From positions 1-12,043 of the forward strand of contig CAJWZY010000037.1 in assembly GCA_913050545.1 (NCBI GenBank): a DNA stretch of 12,043 nucleotides, given 5' to 3'. The notes under the pieces are model-generated. The model was given only the letters and a program-made list of their open reading frames with translations. It ran no database searches and was not told where the DNA came from. Shown piece by piece: positions 1-6,770 of this stretch. Position 1 is the first letter of the stretch. The number at the start of each line of letters is the position of its first letter. The translations under genes and the position numbers were made by a program. Source of the DNA: an uncultured bacterium. Lineage in GTDB: Bacteria; Planctomycetota; UBA8108.

Positions 1-75
1 TTCCAATACAGTAACAGGAAAAGATTGTCCCTCTTCTGAAAACAATTGAGTCATTCCAACTTTTTTGCCAATTAA
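1..75 (-). other. rplC: N-terminal segment of 50S ribosomal protein L3 fused to S1 frame
   Basis: Codons 574-598 of the S1 frame read LIGKKVGMTQLF then SEEGQSFPVTVLE. This matches the start of bacterial L3 (E. coli-type GKKVGMTRIF...IPVTVIE; Bacillus-type GRKIGMTQVF...IPVTVIE) over all visible residues. L3 is a core 50S protein near the peptidyl-transferase centre, normally encoded in the S10 operon and starting with a Met just before this segment. Here no in-frame Met, Val(GTG) or Leu(TTG) start codon precedes it. Only about 25 of roughly 210 residues are visible because the window ends. The segment is 33% G+C, with 5 of 25 third positions G/C, unlike the S1 body. It may be a genuine fusion, a transferred piece or an assembly chimera. 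Confidence 0.85.
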
Positions 76-1794
76 ATAAGGAAATGAAACTTCATTAGCT
101 TCTTCTGCAGGAGCATCATCGGAAGCAGCCTCTGAAGATTCGGGAACACTCGATCCCTCGACCTCTTTCAGACTGAGACCGATCTTCCTGGCCTCCGGAT
201 CAACCCGGATAATTTTCACGGAAACCTTGTCACCGGTGTTGACCACTTCCTCAGCGGAACCAACCTTCTGATCGGCCAGCTCTGAAATATGAAGTAAGCC
301 CTCGAGGTTCTCTTCCAGCTCAACAAACACACCGAAGTTGGTGATCTTGGTGACGCCGCCGTTGACGACCATACCCACCTTGTAATTCTCGGGGATATCG
401 CCGTCCCAGGGGTCTTCCTCCAGCTGTTTGAGCCCGAGGGCAATTCTCTTCCGGTCCTGGTCTACATTGAGAACAATCGCACGAACCACATCGCCCTTCT
501 GGACGATCTCGTTGGGGTGAATCACCTTCTTGGTCCAGGACATGTCGGCCACGTGAAGGAGACCATCGATCCCATCTTCAAGCTCAACGAAAGCTCCATA
601 GTTGGTGAGATTGCGAACGGTGCCCTCGATAACAGTCCCGATCGGGAATTTTTCTGCCACGAGATCCCAGGGGTTCTGTTCGACCTGTTTCATGCCGAGC
701 GAGATCTCCTGCTTCTCCTTCTTGATCTCGAGGACAACCACCTCGGCCTCATCTCCGATCGAGACCATCTGGTTGGGATGGTTAATGCGCTTGGTCCAGG
801 ACATCTCGGAAATGTGAACCAGTCCCTCGACCCCGGGCTCGAGCTGGATAAAGGCTCCATAAGAGAGCACATTCACCACCCTTCCCTCCACCCGGCTACC
901 GACAGGATATTTCTCTTCGATATTGGACCACGGACTCTCTTCCTTCTGCTTGAGCCCGAGAGAGATACGCTCTTTTTCCTTATCCACCTTGAGAATCTTC
1001 ACCTCGATCTCCTCATCGATCTTTACGAGATCGGACGGGTGGCTGATTCTTCCCCAGCTCATATCAGTGATATGGAGCAGCCCATCGAGTCCGCCGAGAT
1101 CGACAAAGGCGCCAAACTCGGTGATGTTCTTGACCACGCCCTTGCGAATCTGTCCAAGCTCGATGCCCTCGAGAAGTTCCTTCTTCTGGGATTCACGCTG
1201 CTCCTCGATAAGCCGACGGCGGGAAACAACGATGTTCATGCGAGCTTCATCAATCTTGATGATTTTGCAGCGCATCTCCTGGCCGATGTATTCGGAGATA
1301 TCCCCCGTCCGGCGAATTCCAATTTGCGATGCCGGCAGGAATACAGGCACACCGATGTCTACAAGGAGTCCACCCTTGATCTTGCGGGTAACCTTGCCCG
1401 TGATCTCATCGCCCTCATTATGAGTGGCAACAACACGTTCCCAGCCACGCTGGCGGTCAGCCTTTCGCTTGGAAAGCGCTACCAGCCCATCTTCATCTTC
1501 AACTGACTCCAGGAGGACTTCGACTTCATCCCCGATACTCAGCTCTGAAGCATTATCGAATTGATCGAGAGGAACAGCTCCTTCGGATTTATATCCAACA
1601 TCAATAATCGCCGAGTCGGCGATGATGTTAACGATCTTGCCCTGGATGATCTTATCCTGCTCAAAGCTGCAGACGGATTGATCGTAGGCTTCCTCGACCT
1701 CGGCTTCCTCAAGGCCCTTCATGGCCTCCTGGACCTGGGCTTCTAATTCTTCTTCAGAGAGATCAAACTGTTTGACTATGGGGTTTACCGGCAT
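1..1794 (-). CDS. rpsA: 30S ribosomal protein S1 running in frame into ribosomal protein L3 (partial, open at window edge)
   Basis: S1 binds mRNA on the 30S subunit and helps start translation. From ATG at 1794 the frame is open for 598 codons to base 1 with no stop. Six S1/OB-fold repeats lie at about residues 49-110, 128-194, 216-283, 301-370, 388-457 and 475-544, with typical signatures such as ITEFGAFVDL, GLLHITDMSW and RISLGLKQ. Six repeats is the usual proteobacterial-type number. An acidic Ser/Glu/Asp tail (about 547-568) follows, as is common in S1, but instead of stopping it continues into the start of L3 (from about residue 574). The start is fixed by an in-frame TAA two codons upstream of ATG 1794. 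There is no strong Shine-Dalgarno; CCAGG lies about 14 bases upstream. cmk lies upstream, a common bacterial order. S1 identity is certain; whether the L3 extension belongs to this genome is not. Confidence 0.95.
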   Translation of the reverse strand, partial: MPVNPIVKQFDLSEEELEAQVQEAMKGLEEAEVEEAYDQSVCSFEQDKIIQGKIVNIIADSAIIDVGYKSEGAVPLDQFDNASELSIGDEVEVLLESVEDEDGLVALSKRKADRQRGWERVVATHNEGDEITGKVTRKIKGGLLVDIGVPVFLPASQIGIRRTGDISEYIGQEMRCKIIKIDEARMNIVVSRRRLIEEQRESQKKELLEGIELGQIRKGVVKNITEFGAFVDLGGLDGLLHITDMSWGRISHPSDLVKIDEEIEVKILKVDKEKERISLGLKQKEESPWSNIEEKYPVGSRVEGRVVNVLSYGAFIQLEPGVEGLVHISEMSWTKRINHPNQMVSIGDEAEVVVLEIKKEKQEISLGMKQVEQNPWDLVAEKFPIGTVIEGTVRNLTNYGAFVELEDGIDGLLHVADMSWTKKVIHPNEIVQKGDVVRAIVLNVDQDRKRIALGLKQLEEDPWDGDIPENYKVGMVVNGGVTKITNFGVFVELEENLEGLLHISELADQKVGSAEEVVNTGDKVSVKIIRVDPEARKIGLSLKEVEGSSVPESSEAASDDAPAEEANEVSFPYLIGKKVGMTQLFSEEGQSFPVTVLE

Positions 1795-2105
1795 GAATTA
1801 AAACGAACCTGGAGATTTACCCTGCAATTGCTGAAATCAAATAAAACAGCAATAGAGGGGCTGGGGTTGAAGAAATGAAACAATGGAACGCAAACGGCCA
1901 ATTTTCCCCGAATCCTGTTTAAAGACCACCGCAAAATACCCCACTGGGTGGGTTTTCTGCGATTTGTACCCCCAAGGTTCCGGAAAACACCCTCCTGCTG
2001 GCCGTTTACAGCAGAAAAGGCCGGTTGCAGCAGAAAAACAGGGAGGGATCGCATTGCGACCGAACTTTATTGTGCCTCCCCAGAAGCGGTTTTACCGCGG
2101 GATTT
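1795..2105. other. rpsA leader / cmk-rpsA intergenic region (311 bases, no gene)
   Basis: No convincing coding sequence is seen. The stretch holds weak hairpins: GCGGT/ACCGC around a 3-base loop at 2086-2098, directly after the cmk stop and without a T-tract on the minus strand; and CCCAC/GTGGG at 1940-1952, followed by TTTT on the plus strand and by GTATTTT on the minus strand. TTTTCTGCTG occurs twice on the minus strand (2018-2009 and 2037-2028), and both copies can pair with CAGCAG at 2000-1995. I found no promoter good enough to mark, but the length suggests that rpsA has its own regulation. Confidence 0.5.
1827..1853 (-). promoter_or_regulatory. Stem-loop in rpsA leader
   Basis: On the minus strand ATTGCTG and CAGCAAT form a perfect 7-bp stem around a 13-base A/T-rich loop. 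It ends 32 bases before the rpsA ATG. The space between hairpin and start holds no good Shine-Dalgarno. In E. coli the rpsA leader is structured, lacks a strong SD and is the target of autogenous repression by S1. A similar role here is inference only. Confidence 0.35.
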
Positions 2106-2816
2106 TCAGGCAGACCGCTTTTTATCCACTTCCATACCGAGGTAATCCACCGTCTGCTCAACAGTCCAGCCATCGCTGTTGACCATCAAGGCTCCCTCTG
2201 GAATCACCAGGGGAGAATCAGCCCGTTCCCGGTCCCTGCGATCACGGGCCTCGATAGCTTCGAGGATCTCCTCGTAGGTTACCCCGCCCCCGGCTGAAGA
2301 TCCCTCACCGGAACGCCTCCTCGCTCTTTCCGCTGAGCTGGCATCGAGATAGAACTTCAGGTCCGCATCGGGAAAAACAACACTGCCCATATCCCGCCCC
2401 TCCGCTACGACCCCCGGTTCCCTGGAAAAGCTCCTCTGCAACTCCAGCAAGCCAAGGCGATACTCCCCATCATCGGCAACCCGCCAGATATTCGAGGTCA
2501 CCTCGCTGTCTTTGAGATGACCTGAGACCTCCCTGCCCCCGACAAAAACCAGGGTTCTCCCGCTGTCGTTTTCATCAAGGGCTGGTTCATCCCTGAAGGA
2601 TAATTCAAGCCCCGCCACCAGGTCGATAACCTGCTGGCGCTGTTTGAACCACTCCTCGAGGGGGCAATTCTCTGCGGCAGCCCGCTCAATCGCCAGGAAG
2701 GTAACGGTCCTGTAGATAAAACCCGAGTTGAGACAGGGCAGTCCCAGGCGCCGAGCGAGAAGTCGGGCAACCGTACTCTTGCCGGCCCCTGCGGGACCAT
2801 CGATCGTGACTATCAT
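2106..2816 (-). CDS. cmk: Cytidylate kinase (CMP/dCMP kinase)
   Basis: Cmk uses ATP to phosphorylate CMP and dCMP to their diphosphates in the cytoplasm, recycling pyrimidine nucleotides. The 236-residue product has the P-loop GPAGAGKST at residues 7-15, the substrate-side LNSGFIYR segment (usually LDTGAMYR) at 29-36, EGRDMGSVVFPDADLKFYLDAS at about 139-160 (split motif: EGRDMG, then FPDADLKFYLD) and RDRRDRERADSPL at 191-203. All are family hallmarks, and the length is typical. I chose ATG 2816 because MIVTIDGPAG is the standard N-terminus and AGGA lies 9 bases upstream. A GTG at 2843 would add nine residues that the family lacks. larE ends 123 bases upstream and rpsA begins 311 bases downstream. 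A weak possible promoter (TTGGAT, 18 bases, TATCGT on the minus strand, 2910-2881) lies ahead of it. Confidence 0.95.
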   Translation of the reverse strand: MIVTIDGPAGAGKSTVARLLARRLGLPCLNSGFIYRTVTFLAIERAAAENCPLEEWFKQRQQVIDLVAGLELSFRDEPALDENDSGRTLVFVGGREVSGHLKDSEVTSNIWRVADDGEYRLGLLELQRSFSREPGVVAEGRDMGSVVFPDADLKFYLDASSAERARRRSGEGSSAGGGVTYEEILEAIEARDRRDRERADSPLVIPEGALMVNSDGWTVEQTVDYLGMEVDKKRSA

Positions 2817-2939
2817 GCCAGTAAATCCTGAAACGGTTCTCACCCGAATCGACTACCACCTAACTTCATTTCGGAGCGCGACGATACCACCAGCAGAAAC
2901 AGAGATCCAAAGAGATTCGGCACCCCTTCGGACACAGAC

Positions 2940-3842
2940 TCAATTCTCAGCTCTTCTCCGGGGCTTTTCGAGCGTAACAACTGCCGACCCCATCTCTGCC
3001 GCCCCCCCGACTTCGAGGGCTCGATTCAGATTGCCCGAGCGAAATCCGCCTGGATCAACGATGACCGAGAGAAATCCGAGTCGCCTGCTCTCCTGCTTGA
3101 CCTGTTCGAAAATCGGCTTCTCCAGGAGCTCATCCATGCGCTCGAGCGGCACCTCGATCCTTGCCTCATCTCCATAATGACGTGCCCGGCGAATCTCAAA
3201 TCCCAGCGAAGAGAGCTTCTCTTCGAGCGCCTCAACCTGGCGCAGCTTCCTGTGCGAGACCTCTGAACCATAGGGGATCCTGGACGACAGGCAGGGCGCT
3301 GCAGGCTTATTCCATGTCGGCAATCCCAGCAACCTGGAAAAATGCCTGATCTCTTCCTTATCCAGCCCGGCCTCCATCAGGGGACTGCGGACTCCCTGCT
3401 CGTCCCGTGCCTTCAACCCCGGCCGGTAATCGCCGACATCTCCGGCATGGCTACCATCAAGAACCCAGCGGAAGCCTTGCAGCTTCGCAAACCGGCTCAC
3501 TTCGCTGAAGAGCTCATCCTTGCAGTGGTAGCACCTCTGCGGAGTATTCTGCCGGTATAAAGGGTTCTCATACTCGTGGGTTTCAATCTCAACCAGGGGG
3601 AAGCCCTGCTCACGCGCCAGCTGCCGGGCAGCCTTCAGCTCGTTGCGATCGAGGCTTTCGGAGACAGCAAGAAAACCCTGTGCTCTCTCACCAAGAACAG
3701 CGCAGGCGATTTTCAGCAGGAAGGTGCTGTCCACACCACCTGAATAGGCAATAGCGACCGAGCCCATCTTCGTGAGAATCGCCGCCAGGCGAGAGAGAGC
3801 CGGCTCGGCTCTTATCAGTAAAACAGCTGAATCTTCCGGCAT
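2940..3842 (-). CDS. larE: LarE-type ATP-dependent sulfur transferase / PP-loop protein
   Basis: The LarE family activates a carboxylated nicotinic-acid derivative by adenylylation and adds sulfur, on the way to the nickel-pincer cofactor of lactate racemase and its relatives. The 300-residue product has the PP-loop SGGVDS at 34-39, QRCYHCKDELF at 102-112, LDGSHAGDVGDYRPG at 128-142 and APCLSSRIPYG at 182-192. Cys104, Cys107 and Cys184 correspond to the three-cysteine LarE group, reported to use a [4Fe-4S] cluster, rather than the single sacrificial cysteine of the Lactobacillus enzyme. An in-frame TAG just upstream makes ATG 3842 the first usable start; no clear Shine-Dalgarno is seen. No larA, larB or larC lies in the window, so the client enzyme is unknown. 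The ExsB/NadE-like fold is shared with other PP-loop enzymes, so the exact substrate is inferred. Confidence 0.88.
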   Translation of the reverse strand: MPEDSAVLLIRAEPALSRLAAILTKMGSVAIAYSGGVDSTFLLKIACAVLGERAQGFLAVSESLDRNELKAARQLAREQGFPLVEIETHEYENPLYRQNTPQRCYHCKDELFSEVSRFAKLQGFRWVLDGSHAGDVGDYRPGLKARDEQGVRSPLMEAGLDKEEIRHFSRLLGLPTWNKPAAPCLSSRIPYGSEVSHRKLRQVEALEEKLSSLGFEIRRARHYGDEARIEVPLERMDELLEKPIFEQVKQESRRLGFLSVIVDPGGFRSGNLNRALEVGGAAEMGSAVVTLEKPRRRAEN

Positions 3843-3902
3843 GCCGACATGCTAACAGGCCCACAGATCCGATGAAAGAACCCGTACTCCAGACCCTCCG
3901 CC

Positions 3903-3932
3903 TGTGCATAATCAAACAGACCGGAATATAAT
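3903..3932 (+). promoter_or_regulatory. Candidate sigma-70-type promoter for plsY-gpsA
   Basis: A perfect TATAAT at 3927-3932 lies 48 bases before the plsY ATG in the divergent larE-plsY spacer. The -35 is poor (TGTGCA at 3903-3908, 18-base spacing). No promoter as good was found for larE on the other strand. Confidence 0.4.
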
Positions 3933-3980
3933 GCCCGCGCGGACCTTTTCATTCCAAGCCCTGGCCAGATCACCCTCGAC

Positions 3981-4682
3981 ATGAGCGAATTCCTGCAAAT
4001 CTTCTCACCTCCCGGCTGGATGCTCGTGGCGGGTTCATATCTCCTGGGCAGCATACCTTTCGGCTTGCTGATCGGAAAAGCGTATGGGGTCGACATCCGT
4101 GAACAGGGCAGCGGGAACATTGGTGCCACGAACCTTGGCAGAGCGCTTGGCAAGAGATGGGCTGTCGCCGCCTTCCTTCTCGATTTTTCCAAGGGAATCC
4201 TGCCAACCCTCGCCGCATCCTACATCGCGCAGGTAAATACCAATGAACCCCTCTACCTCGGCATCCTTGCCGGAACTGCCGCTATACTAGGGCATACCTT
4301 CCCCCTCTACCTGCGCTTTCGAGGGGGGAAAGGGGTCGCCACCACCCTTGGAGTCATTACCGGTGTGGCCCCTCCCGCCACTGTTCTCGCGGGAATTGTC
4401 TGGCTGGGGGTCTACCTGAAAACCCGGACAGTCTCCATCTCCTCACTGGCAACAGGCGCCACCCTGCCGCTTGGAATCTGGGGAACCGAGCTGCTCTACC
4501 AGCAGACGTACTTCACCCTTCTCTACCAGCAGACGGACTTCACCGCCAGGATCGTTTTCTCCATCGCGATTGCCGCACTGATATTTCTGCGGCACCGTAC
4601 TAACATAGTTCGCATTCTCAGAGGTGAAGAGCTCACCTTTAAAAAGGCTGGCGAAAACACAGAGGCTCGTCCTGATGACTGA
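3981..4682 (+). CDS. plsY: Acyl-phosphate:glycerol-3-phosphate acyltransferase
   Basis: PlsY is an inner-membrane enzyme that moves an acyl group from acyl-phosphate to sn-glycerol-3-phosphate, giving lysophosphatidic acid, the first step of phospholipid synthesis. The 233-residue protein shows the family's three cytoplasmic motifs: SGNIGATN at 44-51, GHTFPLYLRFRGGKGVATT at 104-122, and RHRTNIVRILRGEE at 204-217. Hydrophobic helices lie at about 14-33, 58-82, 92-108, 125-146, 150-168 and 189-204. ATG 3981 gives the expected short N-terminus before YLLGSIPFG. It overlaps gpsA by 8 bases, so substrate supply and use are coupled. A 9-residue tandem duplication (172-180 and 181-189) sits in the loop before the last helix. 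The product is slightly longer than the roughly 200-residue norm because of this repeat and a hydrophilic C-terminal tail. Confidence 0.96.
   Translation: MSEFLQIFSPPGWMLVAGSYLLGSIPFGLLIGKAYGVDIREQGSGNIGATNLGRALGKRWAVAAFLLDFSKGILPTLAASYIAQVNTNEPLYLGILAGTAAILGHTFPLYLRFRGGKGVATTLGVITGVAPPATVLAGIVWLGVYLKTRTVSISSLATGATLPLGIWGTELLYQQTYFTLLYQQTDFTARIVFSIAIAALIFLRHRTNIVRILRGEELTFKKAGENTEARPDD
4494..4547 (+). repeat. 27-base tandem duplication inside plsY
   Basis: Two adjacent 27-base units (4494-4520 and 4521-4547) share 23 of their first 24 bases. They encode LYQQTYFTL and LYQQTDFTA. The repeat keeps the reading frame and falls between the last two predicted membrane helices, away from the three catalytic motifs. 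Confidence 0.9.
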
Positions 4683-5679
4683 ACACACGAACCCTCCCAT
4701 CCTTGTACTGGGCAACGGCGGCTGGGGCACAGCGCTTGCCATGATCCTGCATTCGAATGGACATGCTGTTGGGGTCTGGGGGCATGACGCCGCGTACAGC
4801 GAAGAAATAGAAGATACTCGCGAGAACAGAAAATACCTGCCCGGGGTAAGGATTCCCGATGGGATCCGTTTCGGAACTGAAATCTCCACCCTGGCAACCG
4901 AAGTCGAGACGGTATTCTCTGTTATCCCCACACAATTCCTGCGAACAACACTGCAGGGCCTGCAGGAGCAGCTCCCCCCCCGGGCTCTCTACGTCACCTG
5001 CTCCAAGGGTTTTGAGCGAAAGACCCTCGAGCTTCCATCCCGGATCATCCAGTCATGCCTCCCGGCTGCCGAGATCGCCGTATTGAGTGGGCCGAGCCAT
5101 GCAGAAGAGACCTCGCTGGGGCTGCCTACGACGGTCGTGGTGGCCAGCCACGACGACACCCTCGCGGCAAAGATCCAGCAGATCATCAGCACCGACACCT
5201 TCAGGGTCTATACCAGCACCGATGCGCGTGGAGCAGAGGTGGCCGGGGCCTCGAAAAATGTCATCGCCCTGGCGGCGGGAATTTCAGATGGGCTGGGCTT
5301 TGGAGACAATGCCCGCGCGGCCCTGGTCTGCAGGGGCGCCAGCGAGATTACCCGCCTGGGAGCAGCGCTCGACTGCGAAAAAGAGGCCTTCACAGGACTC
5401 TCAGGAATTGGCGACCTCGTAGCCACCTGCACCAGCACCCACTCCCGCAACCACAAGGTCGGCTACCGAATCGGACAGGGAGAAACCCTTGATGAAATCC
5501 TCTCATCCAGCGAGAAGGTCGCCGAGGGTGTCGAGACCACCCGGTCCATGCACCAGCTGGCTGAAAAAATTTCCGTAGAGCTCCCTATCACTACCGAGGT
5601 CTACAGGGTCCTGTTTGAAAACAAGCCCCCACGCCAGGCCGTCGGAGACCTCATGAGACGGGAGCTGAAACGGGAATAG
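4675..5679 (+). CDS. gpsA: NAD(P)-dependent glycerol-3-phosphate dehydrogenase
   Basis: GpsA reduces dihydroxyacetone phosphate to sn-glycerol-3-phosphate, the substrate of PlsY just upstream. From ATG 4675 the product is 334 residues, the usual length. It has the dinucleotide-binding LGNGGWGTALA at 12-22, the conserved CSKGFE at 109-114 (Lys111), LSGPSHAEE at 137-145, GASKNVIALAAGISDGLGFG at 191-210 (catalytic Lys194) and TGLSGIGDLVATCTS at 240-254. The start at 4675 overlaps the plsY stop by 8 bases, has AGAGG about 9 bases upstream and puts the Rossmann strand at residues 8-12. A GTG at 4624 would add 17 residues with no family counterpart. The first glycine motif reads GNGGWG instead of the more usual GAGSWG, a mild variation that keeps the key glycines. 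Confidence 0.97.
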   Translation: MTEHTNPPILVLGNGGWGTALAMILHSNGHAVGVWGHDAAYSEEIEDTRENRKYLPGVRIPDGIRFGTEISTLATEVETVFSVIPTQFLRTTLQGLQEQLPPRALYVTCSKGFERKTLELPSRIIQSCLPAAEIAVLSGPSHAEETSLGLPTTVVVASHDDTLAAKIQQIISTDTFRVYTSTDARGAEVAGASKNVIALAAGISDGLGFGDNARAALVCRGASEITRLGAALDCEKEAFTGLSGIGDLVATCTSTHSRNHKVGYRIGQGETLDEILSSSEKVAEGVETTRSMHQLAEKISVELPITTEVYRVLFENKPPRQAVGDLMRRELKRE

Positions 5680-5744
5680 AACCCGGGGGACTGCAGGTAC
5701 CCGCCTGGGCCGGACACTGAAACCTTCTTCTCTTTCATGCAAAA

Positions 5745-6668
5745 ATGAACCCGACTGAAAATCCTTCACCAGCAAACTCCGACTGCCAGGGTTCGACAGA
5801 GTCTGAAATACGCAGGTACGATGGAGGGCTGGGACCTCAAGAGGCCGACCAGGTAGTCGTAGAGGAGCCTCTTGAAATCCGTGTCAATTCCGAGCCCTTT
5901 GCAACCCTGCTGAGAACCCCGGGGCAGGATGCTGACCTGGCGCTGGGCTTCCTCTATGCAGAAGGAGTGATCGATTGCCGCAAGGACATCGGGGCTCTTT
6001 CGCTCTGCGGAGAGGATGCCCTGGCCGGCCCTGGCAGCGAGAGTGATGCGCCGGCAGATGACTCACTGGCCAATATTGTCGACCTCCTGACGACCGATCC
6101 ACAAAGAAAGATCACCCCCCCCGCCAGGCAGGGGGTAGCAGTTTCAAGTTGCGGAGTCTGCGGCAAACGCAGCATCGCTGAAGCGATGGCGCTGACGCCT
6201 CCTCCTGGCCCGGCACCGGGAAGTCCGCCTGCCCGCTGGCTTGAGCCGGGATTGATCGGAAATCTTCCGGACCGCCTCAAGAGCCGCCAGGAAATATTCA
6301 AACGTACCGGGGCGTTGCACGCGGCAGCTGTCTTTAACAGCCAGGGCAAGCTCCTGCTGCTGAGCGAGGATATCGGCAGGCACAATGCCGTCGACAAGAT
6401 CATTGGAGCCGCGCTACTGGAAAATATGCTGCCGCTGGGCCAGTGCATCCTCCAGGTAAGCGGCCGGGTCAGCTTTGAGATTGTCCAGAAAGCTTACCGG
6501 GCCGGCATCCCTGCCATCTCAGCTGTCTCGGGCGTTTCAAACCTCTCAATCAGTCTCGCTCGATCAACTGGCCTTCTGCTGGCGGGCTTCGTACGGGAGG
6601 GGAAATACTGCCTCTATTCCGCAGGAAGTTGCCTGCTGGATGGCCCACCGGGGAAGCTGGAAACCTAG
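5745..6668 (+). CDS. fdhD: Formate dehydrogenase accessory sulfurtransferase FdhD
   Basis: FdhD takes sulfur from a cysteine desulfurase and passes it to the molybdenum/tungsten bis-guanine-dinucleotide cofactor, making formate dehydrogenase active. The 307-residue protein has the sulfur-relay pair CGVC at 136-139, RTGALHAAAVF at 187-197, SEDIGRHNAVDKIIG at 207-221, SGRVSFEIVQKA at 239-250 and a GIP.ISAVSGVSNLS segment at 254-268, the conserved FdhD core. It is about 30 residues longer than E. coli FdhD, through a polar N-terminal tail and an acidic/Pro-rich insert at about 90-130. ATG 5745 lacks a clear Shine-Dalgarno, so the start is less certain than the gene. It lies 65 bases after gpsA and 99 before pdxS. 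No formate dehydrogenase gene is in the window. Confidence 0.95.
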   Translation: MNPTENPSPANSDCQGSTESEIRRYDGGLGPQEADQVVVEEPLEIRVNSEPFATLLRTPGQDADLALGFLYAEGVIDCRKDIGALSLCGEDALAGPGSESDAPADDSLANIVDLLTTDPQRKITPPARQGVAVSSCGVCGKRSIAEAMALTPPPGPAPGSPPARWLEPGLIGNLPDRLKSRQEIFKRTGALHAAAVFNSQGKLLLLSEDIGRHNAVDKIIGAALLENMLPLGQCILQVSGRVSFEIVQKAYRAGIPAISAVSGVSNLSISLARSTGLLLAGFVREGKYCLYSAGSCLLDGPPGKLET

Positions 6669-6709
6669 TTGCAAATTGACTGTGTAATACTCACAATCAC
6701 CTCTGTCTG

Positions 6710-6738
6710 CTGAAACGAGACGGATCACTAATTACTAT
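6710..6738 (+). promoter_or_regulatory. Candidate promoter for pdxS-pdxT
   Basis: CTGAAA (6710-6715) and TACTAT (6733-6738) are 17 bases apart, each matching four of six consensus bases. They lie in the A/T-richer spacer between fdhD and pdxS, with a leader of about 26 bases to the ATG. Moderate to weak evidence. Confidence 0.3.
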
Positions 6739-6770
6739 TCACCCGCCTTTGCGGCTACAGGGGTTCATTG

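Noticed and set aside
517..1506. Long plus-strand open frame of 329 codons opposite rpsA
   Set aside because: It is the antisense of the S1 gene; its Leu/Asp-rich product has no recognisable domain and the opposite strand is clearly coding.
1940..1952. Possible intrinsic terminator (5-bp stem plus TTTT)
   Set aside because: The stem is too short and the T-tract too brief; it also lies 150 bases past the cmk stop, within the rpsA leader.
1883..2182. Small plus-strand open frames in the rpsA leader region
   Set aside because: There is no Shine-Dalgarno or recognisable product, and they run into the 3' end of cmk on the other strand.
3843..3980. Promoter for larE on the minus strand
   Set aside because: The spacer must contain one or share one, but no -35/-10 pair on this strand was better than chance.
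4624..4674. Upstream GTG start for gpsA
   Set aside because: It would add 17 residues without family counterpart and a large overlap with plsY; ATG 4675 fits the conserved N-terminus.
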